Shown: positions 1-5,105 of the stretch, one piece after another
Layout: each line of letters opens with the position of its first letter
How positions within the stretch are numbered: the first letter of the stretch is position 1
NCBI GenBank assembly: GCA_023392755.1
Contig: JAEWNM010000096.1
Coordinates: 1 to 8,162, forward strand
Length of the DNA: 8,162 nt
Source: Bacillota bacterium
GTDB lineage: Bacteria > Bacillota > Clostridia > Christensenellales > Aristaeellaceae
Direction: 5' to 3'
Notes under the pieces: generated by a model
The model's database searches: none
Seen by the model: only the letters and a program-made list of their open reading frames with translations
Told to the model about the DNA's origin: nothing
Translations under genes and position numbers: made by a program

Positions 1-78
1 TTGGGTGCAAAAGCCGTTTGTGACTTGATTTGTGCAGGAAAAAAAGAAAAGGACTATGACTTTGTATTAAAATCATAG
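1..78 (+). CDS. C-terminal end of an unidentified protein (5' end outside window)
   Basis: Frame 1 is open from the window edge to a TAG stop at 76-78 and gives 25 residues, starting LGAKAVCDLICAGKK and ending DFVLKS. The composition is protein-like, with a hydrophobic helix followed by a charged stretch. The helix vaguely recalls the end of a sugar-binding or LacI-type domain, but this is far too short to assign a family and I do not name a function. The last nine codons overlap the hairpin that probably terminates the convergent tRNA gene. Nothing decisive excludes a chance open frame, but its position just before a tail-to-tail junction fits a real gene end. Confidence 0.5.
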   Translation: MGAKAVCDLICAGKKEKDYDFVLKS

Positions 79-80
79 TC
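39..80 (-). terminator. Rho-independent terminator of tRNA-Trp
   Basis: Read on the minus strand, a perfect 8-bp stem (GACTATGA at 80-73 with TCATAGTC at 59-52) encloses a 13-nt loop. One base later comes a 12-nt U-rich tract with one C (50-39). It lies 6 nt beyond the encoded CCA of the tRNA. The stem is AT-rich, so termination may be incomplete. On the plus strand the hairpin has no U-run, so it serves mainly the tRNA. Confidence 0.75.
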
Positions 81-86
81 TATTTA

Positions 87-160
87 TGGCAGGGGCAGAA
101 GGACTCGAACCCTCAACAAAGGTTTTGGAGACCCACGTGTTACCATTACACCATGCCCCT
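87..160 (-). tRNA. tRNA-Trp (anticodon CCA), 3' CCA encoded
   Basis: Read on the minus strand, the 74-nt sequence folds as a full cloverleaf. The acceptor stem AGGGGCA (160-154) pairs perfectly with TGCCCCT (97-91). The D-stem is GTGT/ACAC with the GG of the D-loop, and the T-stem GAGGG/CCTTC holds the loop TTCGAGT. The anticodon loop CTCCAAA (130-124) carries CCA at 128-126, which reads UGG, so this is tryptophan. The discriminator is G (90) and the CCA tail is encoded at 89-87. The anticodon stem is slightly weak: a T-T mismatch at its base, next to a G-U pair. It has its own promoter upstream and a terminator directly downstream, and is a single-gene unit. Confidence 0.96.
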
Positions 161-178
161 AAGTGCCGAACGAATTTT

Positions 179-207
179 ATTATACCTTGCAAAAGACATG
201 CTGTCAA
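179..207 (-). promoter_or_regulatory. Consensus sigma-A promoter of tRNA-Trp
   Basis: On the minus strand TTGACA (207-202) and TATAAT (184-179) are both perfect consensus hexamers with the ideal 17-bp spacer. The expected transcription start near 172 leaves a 5' leader of about 12 nt before the tRNA at 160. Such a perfect promoter is typical of stable RNA genes. Confidence 0.9.
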
Positions 208-239
208 TATCCAATTAGGCGTTTCAATGGAAAAAAGGA

Positions 240-269
240 TTGGATAATCCCAAAACGCTATGGTATAAT
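240..269 (+). promoter_or_regulatory. Extended -10 promoter of proC (and probably rnhA)
   Basis: TTGGAT (240-245), an 18-bp spacer and a perfect TATAAT (264-269) preceded by TGG make an extended -10 promoter pointing at proC. Transcription would begin near 276, leaving a short leader of about 20 nt. It is divergent from the tRNA-Trp promoter; the two -35 boxes are 32 bp apart. Confidence 0.75.
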
Positions 270-297
270 CAGGAGGATGTGAAGGGGGGAGTCGCTG

Positions 298-1101
298 ATG
301 AAAATTGGTTTCCTCGGCGCCGGTAACATGGCCTGCGCAATCTTCAAAGGCCTTTTGCAAAAGGGTTTTGTAAAGGGAACTGATGTGATCATTTCAAGGC
401 GGGACCCCGTTCAGCGGGCAAAGATTGCGGAAGCCTTTGGCGTTTTGTCGGCGGGGGACAATATCCAGTTGGTTCAGTCCTGCGATGTTGTGGTTCTTGC
501 TGTAAAGCCCTACTTTCTGCGTGCGGTCATACAGGAAATCAAACCCCACATTGGGGATAAGCATGTTATTTCCATCGCCGCAGGGTGGTCGTTCGCTTCC
601 TTGACGGAAGCATTTGCACCGCTGAAGCCGTCCATTCTACGCGTATCCGTCAACACGCCGGTGACGGTGGGGGAAGGCATGACGGTTTTGTGTGAAGAAA
701 CCTCCTTTACCCCGGATATGATGGCCTGGGCCAGGGATATGTTTGCGGCGCTGGGTTCGGTAAAGACGCTGCCTGAAAGGCTGCAGGACGGCGTGGTGGC
801 GGTAAGCGGAAGCGGCGTGGCCTATATGTATACATTTATTGAAGCGCTGGGTGACGGAGCCGTCCGCCTGGGGCTTCCCAGGGATGTGGCCTATCAGATG
901 GCGGCCCAGGCCATGATCGGAGCAGGGAAAATGGTGCTGGAGACCGGCACACATCCCGGTGCTTTAAAGGATGCAGTATGTTCTCCGGCCGGAAGCACCA
1001 TTGAGGCCATATACGAGTTGGAAAAGCACGGATTCCGGGGCATCGTGATAGCCGCTATGGATGCCTGCGCCGAAAAGCTTAAAAAAATGGCGTCCAATTG
1101 A
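298..1101 (+). CDS. proC: Pyrroline-5-carboxylate reductase
   Basis: This cytoplasmic enzyme makes the last step of proline synthesis, reducing 1-pyrroline-5-carboxylate with NAD(P)H. The 267 residues match the usual family length. The N-terminus MKIGFLGAGNMACAIFKGL is the Rossmann dinucleotide-binding turn (GxGxMA, residues 7-12). VLAVKPY lies near 66-72, NTP at 119-121, SGSG at 170-173, and the C-terminal signature LKDAVCSPAGSTIEAIYEL spans 223-241, including the conserved GxT (231-233). Two usually conserved prolines are valine here: in the NTP motif (RVSVNTP) and in SGSGVAY, where SGSGPAY is typical. The ATG at 298 follows a purine-rich GGGGGGA site (284-290) at 7-nt spacing, and the family N-terminus starts exactly here. 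rnhA follows after 21 nt, so the two are probably co-transcribed. Confidence 0.96.
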   Translation: MKIGFLGAGNMACAIFKGLLQKGFVKGTDVIISRRDPVQRAKIAEAFGVLSAGDNIQLVQSCDVVVLAVKPYFLRAVIQEIKPHIGDKHVISIAAGWSFASLTEAFAPLKPSILRVSVNTPVTVGEGMTVLCEETSFTPDMMAWARDMFAALGSVKTLPERLQDGVVAVSGSGVAYMYTFIEALGDGAVRLGLPRDVAYQMAAQAMIGAGKMVLETGTHPGALKDAVCSPAGSTIEAIYELEKHGFRGIVIAAMDACAEKLKKMASN

Positions 1102-1122
1102 CAAAAGAGGAGTAACTACCGC

Positions 1123-1650
1123 ATGCAAAACCCCGCAGAGTCGAACAAGCTTGTGCAAATTTATACGGATGGCGCTTGCTCCGGCAATCCCGGGCCCGGG
1201 GGATGGGCCGCAATCCTATGCTTTGGGGAACACCGAAAAGAGGTTTCCGGTTTTATGCCCGGCACCACCAACAACCGAATGGAGCTCTTTGCGGCCATCA
1301 GCGGTCTTGGTACCTTGAAAATGCCCTGCCGTGTGCAGCTGTATTCCGATTCGGCATATTTGGTAAACGCCTTTGAGGAAAAATGGATTGACCGCTGGCA
1401 AGCCAATGGATGGAAGACCGCCGGGGGACAGCAGGTGGAGAACCAGGATCTTTGGCGGCTTTTGCTGCATCAAATGAAAAAGCACCAGATTACCTTCCAT
1501 AAGGTCAAAGGCCATTCCGATCATCCGGAAAACAACCGCTGTGACGCGCTGGCCAGAGAACAGATTCAGGAGTATCTGCGTATCAACGGCCAGCAGGCGG
1601 AGCCTTCCGCGCCGGCTGCCGCCGCCGAACAAAAGAAAGGCGTGAAATGA
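1123..1650 (+). CDS. rnhA: Ribonuclease HI
   Basis: RNase HI cuts the RNA strand of RNA-DNA hybrids, removing R-loops, primers and similar structures in the cytoplasm. All four metal-binding acidic residues are visible: D16 (YTDGACSGNPGPGGW), E54 (NNRMEL), D76 (YSDSAY) and D141 (NNRCDALA). The catalytic-loop histidine H131 lies in VKGHSDHPENN. The handle region (about 87-110) is present, as in E. coli RNase HI, but has few lysines. After the catalytic fold there is a tail of about 20 residues rich in Ala, Pro, Gln and Glu, ending in a basic KKGVK. The start follows AGAGGAG (1106-1112) with 10-nt spacing and lies 21 nt after proC, indicating an operon. The tail is probably disordered. Confidence 0.96.
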   Translation: MQNPAESNKLVQIYTDGACSGNPGPGGWAAILCFGEHRKEVSGFMPGTTNNRMELFAAISGLGTLKMPCRVQLYSDSAYLVNAFEEKWIDRWQANGWKTAGGQQVENQDLWRLLLHQMKKHQITFHKVKGHSDHPENNRCDALAREQIQEYLRINGQQAEPSAPAAAAEQKKGVK

Positions 1651-1657
1651 GCATGGG

Positions 1658-1681
1658 GGGGCAGGGCTGATACCCTGTCCC
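1658..1681 (+). terminator. Hairpin after rnhA, possible weak terminator
   Basis: GGGGCAGGG (1658-1666), loop CTGATA, then CCCTGTCCC (1673-1681) form a strong 9-bp stem with one G-U pair, 8 nt after the rnhA stop. No U-run follows, so it may protect the 3' end of the proC-rnhA transcript or pause polymerase rather than act as an intrinsic terminator. Confidence 0.4.
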
Positions 1682-1693
1682 GGCGCATATTAA

Positions 1694-1725
1694 ACTATTC
1701 GCGAAAGGATACTTTTACGAATAGT
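1694..1725. repeat. Imperfect 32-bp palindrome next to a -35 box
   Basis: ACTATTCG (1694-1701) is the exact inverse of CGAATAGT (1718-1725). Inside it, AAAG (1704-1707) pairs with CTTT (1712-1715) around GATA. Including a G-T pair, 13 of the 14 positions in each arm can pair, with one C-A mismatch. It ends one base before the TTGACA of the candidate recombinase promoter. It could be an operator, a recombinase binding site, or an RNA hairpin at the end of the rnhA transcript. Confidence 0.55.
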
Positions 1726-1726
1726 A

Positions 1727-1755
1727 TTGACAAAAAAAGCAATATCCGATATGCT
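1727..1755 (+). promoter_or_regulatory. Candidate promoter of the recombinase gene
   Basis: A perfect TTGACA (1727-1732) is followed, after 17 bp, by TATGCT (1750-1755), which keeps the important TA and final T of the -10 box. This would give a leader of about 200 nt. The -10 box overlaps a short bulged inverted repeat (AGCA at 1738-1741, TGCT at 1752-1755). Confidence 0.55.
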
Positions 1756-1950
1756 GTTGCTTGAGGATCGCGTTTTATACCAAAAGCGCTATGCCCCAGG
1801 CATTTTCATTCAATTAAAGCGTTTGGTACATTGTGCTGCATGATATTATTGTGCGCTGTATTTTGAATGCGTGTAATCGCCATTGTAAGCGGTTTTCCCA
1901 ATGCCACTTGGGAGTTTGCCTGTATCCGCCGGTGAAAAGCGCCTTGTTTG

Positions 1951-1957
1951 AAAGGAG
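1951..1957 (+). promoter_or_regulatory. Ribosome binding site that sets the GTG start of the recombinase
   Basis: AAAGGAG at 1951-1957 lies 8 nt before GTG at 1966. The upstream in-frame TTG at 1948 precedes and abuts this site, so it cannot use it. GTG 1966 is therefore the likely start. Confidence 0.8.
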
Positions 1958-1965
1958 CTGTCTGT

Positions 1966-3081
1966 GTGCAGTCGGATTATTTGAAGCGGACAAATGAAAA
2001 AAGGACGGAGCTTATCCGCCAGGTAGCCAAGGAACTGCCGCCCTCCTGCGGCGACTTTTTGCGCGCCATCAGCACAACCACCAGTACGCTGACCAGGCTG
2101 GCTTACGCCTACGACCTTCGAATTTTCTTTACATTTTTGACTATGGAGCTGCCGCGGTTTGAGCATACGGATATGCGAGGAATCAAGGATGTGGATATTG
2201 ATGCTGTTACGCAGCGTGACCTGGAACAGTATGTAGAATATTTAACAATGTACTACAGGAATATGGAGACTGATGACAGCGAAAGCCTTATCTCCAAACC
2301 TGTATATAACCACGAATTGGGCATCATGCGCAAACTTTCCACCCTGCGCTCCTTTTTTGAATATCTGTTCTCCGGCAGCCGGATCACCTCCAACGTGACT
2401 ACGCTCGTTCCCCTGCCCAAGCTGCATGCAAAGCCCATCCTTCGTTTGGAGGAAAAGGAAATCGAGAAAATGCTTTCCATCGTGCAAAGCGGGGACAGGC
2501 TGTCTTCCAGGCAGCAAAAATACCAGGAGCTCACTAGGTCAAGGGATTACGCCATGCTATGCCTGTTTTTGGGTACAGGCATCCGTGTCAGCGAATGCGT
2601 CGGCATTAACCTGGATGATATCGATTTCACACAGAACGCATTTCTCGTTACGCGCAAAGGCGGAAATCAAGTCATGCTGTACTTCCCGCAGGAGGTGGCG
2701 GATGCGCTGCTTTCGTATATTGGTGAAAGAAAGCACATAACTCCCCTGCCGGGCCATGAGGAGGCATTGTTTCTTTCTCTTCAAAAGCGCCGCATCACCC
2801 AGCGTGCCGTGCAGAATCTTGTTAAAAAATACGCGCTGCTGGCGGCCCCCCTTAAAAAAAGGCTCAGCCCTCACAAACTGCGCAGCACTTTTGGCACCAA
2901 TCTGTACCACGAAACTGGTGACATCTATCTGGTAGCCGATGTTCTGGGCCATTCGGACGTCAATACCACCCGAAAGCACTACGCCGCCATGACCGAATTA
3001 AGGCGCAAGGAAGCGGCGAAGTACGTGCGCCTGCCCGAAAAGGCGAAAGATATGGAGCAAAGGGAAAAGCAGGAAGAATGA
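1966..3081 (+). CDS. XerC/XerD-like tyrosine recombinase
   Basis: The 371-residue product has a phage-integrase fold. The N-terminal SAM-like DNA-binding domain spans about 30-150 and the catalytic domain about 160-350. All expected catalytic residues are visible: R207 (LGTGIRVSE), K231 (TRKGGN), H303 and R306 (SPHKLR), H329 (LGHSDVNTTRKHY) and the nucleophile Y339. It should cut and rejoin DNA through a 3'-phosphotyrosine. The protein is longer than typical Xer proteins (about 300 residues), with extra sequence at both ends, including a charged Lys/Glu tail. It sits between rnhA and lexA with no other phage, transposon or excisionase gene nearby, so a housekeeping or stable role is more likely than a mobile one, but this is inference. 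The start is GTG 1966, set by AAAGGAG at 1951-1957. Whether it is the true dimer-resolving Xer or a paralogue cannot be told. Confidence 0.9.
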   Translation: MQSDYLKRTNEKRTELIRQVAKELPPSCGDFLRAISTTTSTLTRLAYAYDLRIFFTFLTMELPRFEHTDMRGIKDVDIDAVTQRDLEQYVEYLTMYYRNMETDDSESLISKPVYNHELGIMRKLSTLRSFFEYLFSGSRITSNVTTLVPLPKLHAKPILRLEEKEIEKMLSIVQSGDRLSSRQQKYQELTRSRDYAMLCLFLGTGIRVSECVGINLDDIDFTQNAFLVTRKGGNQVMLYFPQEVADALLSYIGERKHITPLPGHEEALFLSLQKRRITQRAVQNLVKKYALLAAPLKKRLSPHKLRSTFGTNLYHETGDIYLVADVLGHSDVNTTRKHYAAMTELRRKEAAKYVRLPEKAKDMEQREKQEE

Positions 3082-3135
3082 AGGCTTTGCATGTGTGTAT
3101 AGCAGGCAATCCATAGTACCGACGCATAGATATAG

Positions 3136-3149
3136 AGAACAAATGTTTG
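3136..3149. promoter_or_regulatory. LexA box (SOS operator) upstream of lexA
   Basis: AGAACAAATGTTTG fits 12 of 14 positions of the Bacillus-type consensus CGAACRNRYGTTYC, including GAAC (3137-3140) and GTT (3145-3147). It ends 7 bp before the -35 box of the candidate lexA promoter, where bound LexA could block polymerase. Only one box is seen, and none lies before the recombinase gene. Confidence 0.75.
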
Positions 3150-3156
3150 ATTTTTA

Positions 3157-3185
3157 TTGCAATTGACTATGTGCTATGGTATACT
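3157..3185 (+). promoter_or_regulatory. Candidate lexA promoter
   Basis: TATACT (3180-3185) preceded by TGG forms an extended -10 element. With a 17-bp spacer the -35 is TTGCAA (3157-3162), a partial match. Transcription would start near 3192, with a leader of about 30 nt. Confidence 0.6.
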
Positions 3186-3220
3186 TGACTCAAATTTAAA
3201 GCAATTAAGGCGGTAGTGCC

Positions 3221-3829
3221 ATGAAAAAACCACGGGGCGATAACCAGCAAAAAATACTGGAATTCATAAAGTCAGAAGTTCAAACCAAGGGCTATCCCCC
3301 ATCCGTCCGGGAAATCGGCGATGCGGTGGGCTTAAAATCCACATCCACCGTACACGGACATTTGACAAGGCTTGAAAAGAAAGGCCTCCTTCACCGGGAT
3401 TCCATGAAACCAAGGGCGATGGAGGTGCTGGGGGATGATTTATTTCCACGGCTGTCAGCGGTTTCGGTGCCGCTTGTTGGCCGCGTAACGGCAGGTATGC
3501 CCATCCTTGCCGAAGAAAATATTGAGGAAAATATTGCCTTGCCGGAGAGCATGGTGGGTGAAGGCACTTATTTCGTACTGCATATCAAGGGTGAAAGCAT
3601 GATAGGCGCCGGCATTATGGACGGTGACTATGTAGTGGTACGGCAGCAGCCCGATGCCCATAACGGCGATATCGTTGTGGCTATGATGGAGGATGAGGCA
3701 ACCGTAAAACGGTTTTACAAGGAAAACGGCATATTCCGCCTCCAGCCGGAAAATCCCACTATGAAGCCGATCTTCGCCCCGGATGTGACCATTCTGGGCA
3801 AAGTCGTATCATTGTTCCGCCATCTGTAA
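3221..3829 (+). CDS. lexA: LexA repressor, SOS response regulator
   Basis: LexA represses DNA-damage genes and cleaves itself when RecA filaments form. The 202-residue length is normal. The N-terminal winged helix-turn-helix lies at about 8-65, with YPPSVREIGDAVGL (25-38) and STVHGHLTRLEKKGLL (42-57). The cleavage site is A91-G92 in GRVTAGMPI. The serine-lysine dyad is S126 (KGESM) and K163 (TVKRF). The conserved DGDYVVVR and NGDIVVAM segments follow. ATG 3221 is preceded by AAGGCGG (3207-3213) at 7-nt spacing. A LexA box at 3136-3149 suggests autoregulation. The gene is monocistronic in this window and ends at a strong terminator. Confidence 0.97.
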   Translation: MKKPRGDNQQKILEFIKSEVQTKGYPPSVREIGDAVGLKSTSTVHGHLTRLEKKGLLHRDSMKPRAMEVLGDDLFPRLSAVSVPLVGRVTAGMPILAEENIEENIALPESMVGEGTYFVLHIKGESMIGAGIMDGDYVVVRQQPDAHNGDIVVAMMEDEATVKRFYKENGIFRLQPENPTMKPIFAPDVTILGKVVSLFRHL

Positions 3830-3849
3830 CGATAGCCGTCCGCATATAT

Positions 3850-3882
3850 AAAGCCGGGGCAGCGCAAGCGCCCCGGCTTTTT
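3850..3882. terminator. Strong terminator between convergent lexA and rodA
   Basis: An 11-bp perfect stem, AAAGCCGGGGC (3850-3860) with GCCCCGGCTTT (3870-3880), has a 9-nt loop and runs into TTTTT (3878-3882): a textbook intrinsic terminator for lexA. On the minus strand the stem is followed by TATATA-rich sequence, so it may also end the PBP2-minD-rodA transcript, whose last stop codon is 23 nt away. Confidence 0.92.
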
Positions 3883-3905
3883 GCTCCATGCCCTTTGAAA
3901 GGTAT

Positions 3906-5105
3906 CTACCGATACTTGTTTACCCGGAGTTGAGGCGCATTGATATATGCGGACAGGCTTCGGTTTCTGACCACGTTGAGAACAAGGCCCACGCCGCCCA
4001 TGTTGGTTACCATGTTTGATCCGCCATAGCTTAATAGCGGCAGCGGGATGCCGGCAATCGGCATCAGCCCCAGCGTCATGGCGATGTTTTGAAAAACATG
4101 GAACAGGAACATGCTCATCACACCAATAATGATCAGTTGCCCAAACTTGTCCTGGGTGAAACGGGCCAGGAAAATCATGCGCAGTATGATCAGAAGATAT
4201 AAAAGCATCACAATGCCGCAGCCAATAAAGCCGAAAGCTTCCCCAATGGTGGAAAAAACGAAATCTGTCCAGTCGGCCGGCACATAATCCAGCTGGCTCA
4301 TGGAACCGTTCACAAACATACCTATTCCGGAAATGCCGCCGGAGCCGATGGCGATTTTGGATTGGGTCATCTGATAGGCTTCATTGGAAGAATACATTTC
4401 AGGATTAAAGAAAGAAAGAATCCGCTGCACACGGTAATTGTCGCTGCCGCTGGCCACGGCTACCCCATATACGGCCAATACAAGCACCACGCCTGCCGTG
4501 GCCAGGCCCATCAAAACCTTGAGTTTGACGCCGCCAAAATACAGCATTACAGCAAATATAAAGATAAGCACCATCAAGGAACCCCATTCTTCCTGCAGCA
4601 GAATAAGAACCGCGGGAATAATGATAATGGACATGATGCGCATGAAATCTTTCCAAGTAGACATGGGCGAATTGTCTCTGGATAGAATTCTGGCAAGCAC
4701 AAGTATCATGCCCAGTTTCGCAAACTCCGACGGCTGAATGGTGTAGCCCCACAATGTGTTCATCCAAGCCTTCACGCCTCTGACCTGCGATGTTACCAGA
4801 ACCAAAAACAAAAGGAATACGCTGATATAATAGAAAAAACGGGCCAGCAAGCGATAGCTTTCATACCGGAAGGAAACGATTACACCCAGAATAATGGGCG
4901 AAATCAATAAAAACAAAGCCTGACGTTGGCCATACGTAGAGTCAACAATGTTGTTGAGCAATGTATTTCCAGGTGCCGATTCCGTTGTATACGTTGCAAT
5001 GGTTACTGCCAGCACGCCGAATATGGCCAGAGCATAAGTGAGTATAATCAGTATTATGTCCAGATGCGCTTTGGAGCGCCTGTTTTCGCTGATCATCATA
5101 GCCAT
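3906..5105 (-). CDS. rodA: RodA, SEDS peptidoglycan glycosyltransferase
   Basis: RodA polymerises lipid II into glycan strands in the membrane during cell elongation, working with a class B PBP. The 399 residues hold about ten hydrophobic segments, as expected. Family marks are QPSEFAKLGMIL (124-135), the extracellular-loop segment PADWTDFVFSTIGEAFGFIG (276-295) with the likely catalytic D281, and the signature IAMTLGLMPIAGIPLPLLSY (341-360) followed by GGS. The usual QPDLG motif reads QEEWG here (171-175). RodA rather than FtsW is chosen because PBP2 lies in the same operon. The ATG at 5105 overlaps the end of minD; two further ATG codons (5099, 5096) are possible starts, and the first of these overlaps the minD stop as ATGA, so translation is probably coupled. 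Terminates at the 3850-3882 hairpin. Confidence 0.93.
   Translation of the reverse strand: MAMMISENRRSKAHLDIILIILTYALAIFGVLAVTIATYTTESAPGNTLLNNIVDSTYGQRQALFLLISPIILGVIVSFRYESYRLLARFFYYISVFLLFLVLVTSQVRGVKAWMNTLWGYTIQPSEFAKLGMILVLARILSRDNSPMSTWKDFMRIMSIIIIPAVLILLQEEWGSLMVLIFIFAVMLYFGGVKLKVLMGLATAGVVLVLAVYGVAVASGSDNYRVQRILSFFNPEMYSSNEAYQMTQSKIAIGSGGISGIGMFVNGSMSQLDYVPADWTDFVFSTIGEAFGFIGCGIVMLLYLLIILRMIFLARFTQDKFGQLIIIGVMSMFLFHVFQNIAMTLGLMPIAGIPLPLLSYGGSNMVTNMGGVGLVLNVVRNRSLSAYINAPQLRVNKYR

Larger units (their letters stand above)
1651..1965 (+). other. Long intergenic region and leader before the recombinase gene
   Basis: These 315 nt hold no convincing gene. From left to right they contain: a GC-rich hairpin after rnhA (1658-1681, 9-bp stem with one G-U pair, no U-tract); an imperfect 32-bp palindrome (1694-1725); a candidate promoter (1727-1755); and about 200 nt of leader. 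The leader can form at least two more structures. One is a stem made of TACCAAA (1778-1784) with TTTGGTA (1822-1828), continued by CGCT (1787-1790) with AGCG (1818-1821), and holding a small hairpin ATGCC/GGCAT (1791-1803). The other is a TCCCAA/TTGGGA hairpin (1896-1913). I do not recognise a known riboswitch class. The region ends with the ribosome binding site at 1951-1957. Confidence 0.6.

Noticed and set aside
73..360. Minus-strand open frame of 95 codons spanning the tRNA-Trp gene and proC start
   Set aside because: It runs through a clear tRNA and two promoters, so it cannot be a real gene.
1867..1935. Possible 22-codon upstream ORF (ATG 1867 to TGA 1933-1935) in the recombinase leader
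   Set aside because: No ribosome binding site precedes the ATG, and the peptide shows no regulatory codon run, so a leader peptide is not supported.
1890..1940. Cobalamin riboswitch-like words (GCCACTTGGGA, GGTGAAAAG)
   Set aside because: The words are in the wrong order and the conserved core is missing; the downstream gene has no link to cobalamin.
1948..1965. TTG at 1948 as start of the recombinase
   Set aside because: The only good Shine-Dalgarno site (1951-1957) lies downstream of it and fits GTG 1966.
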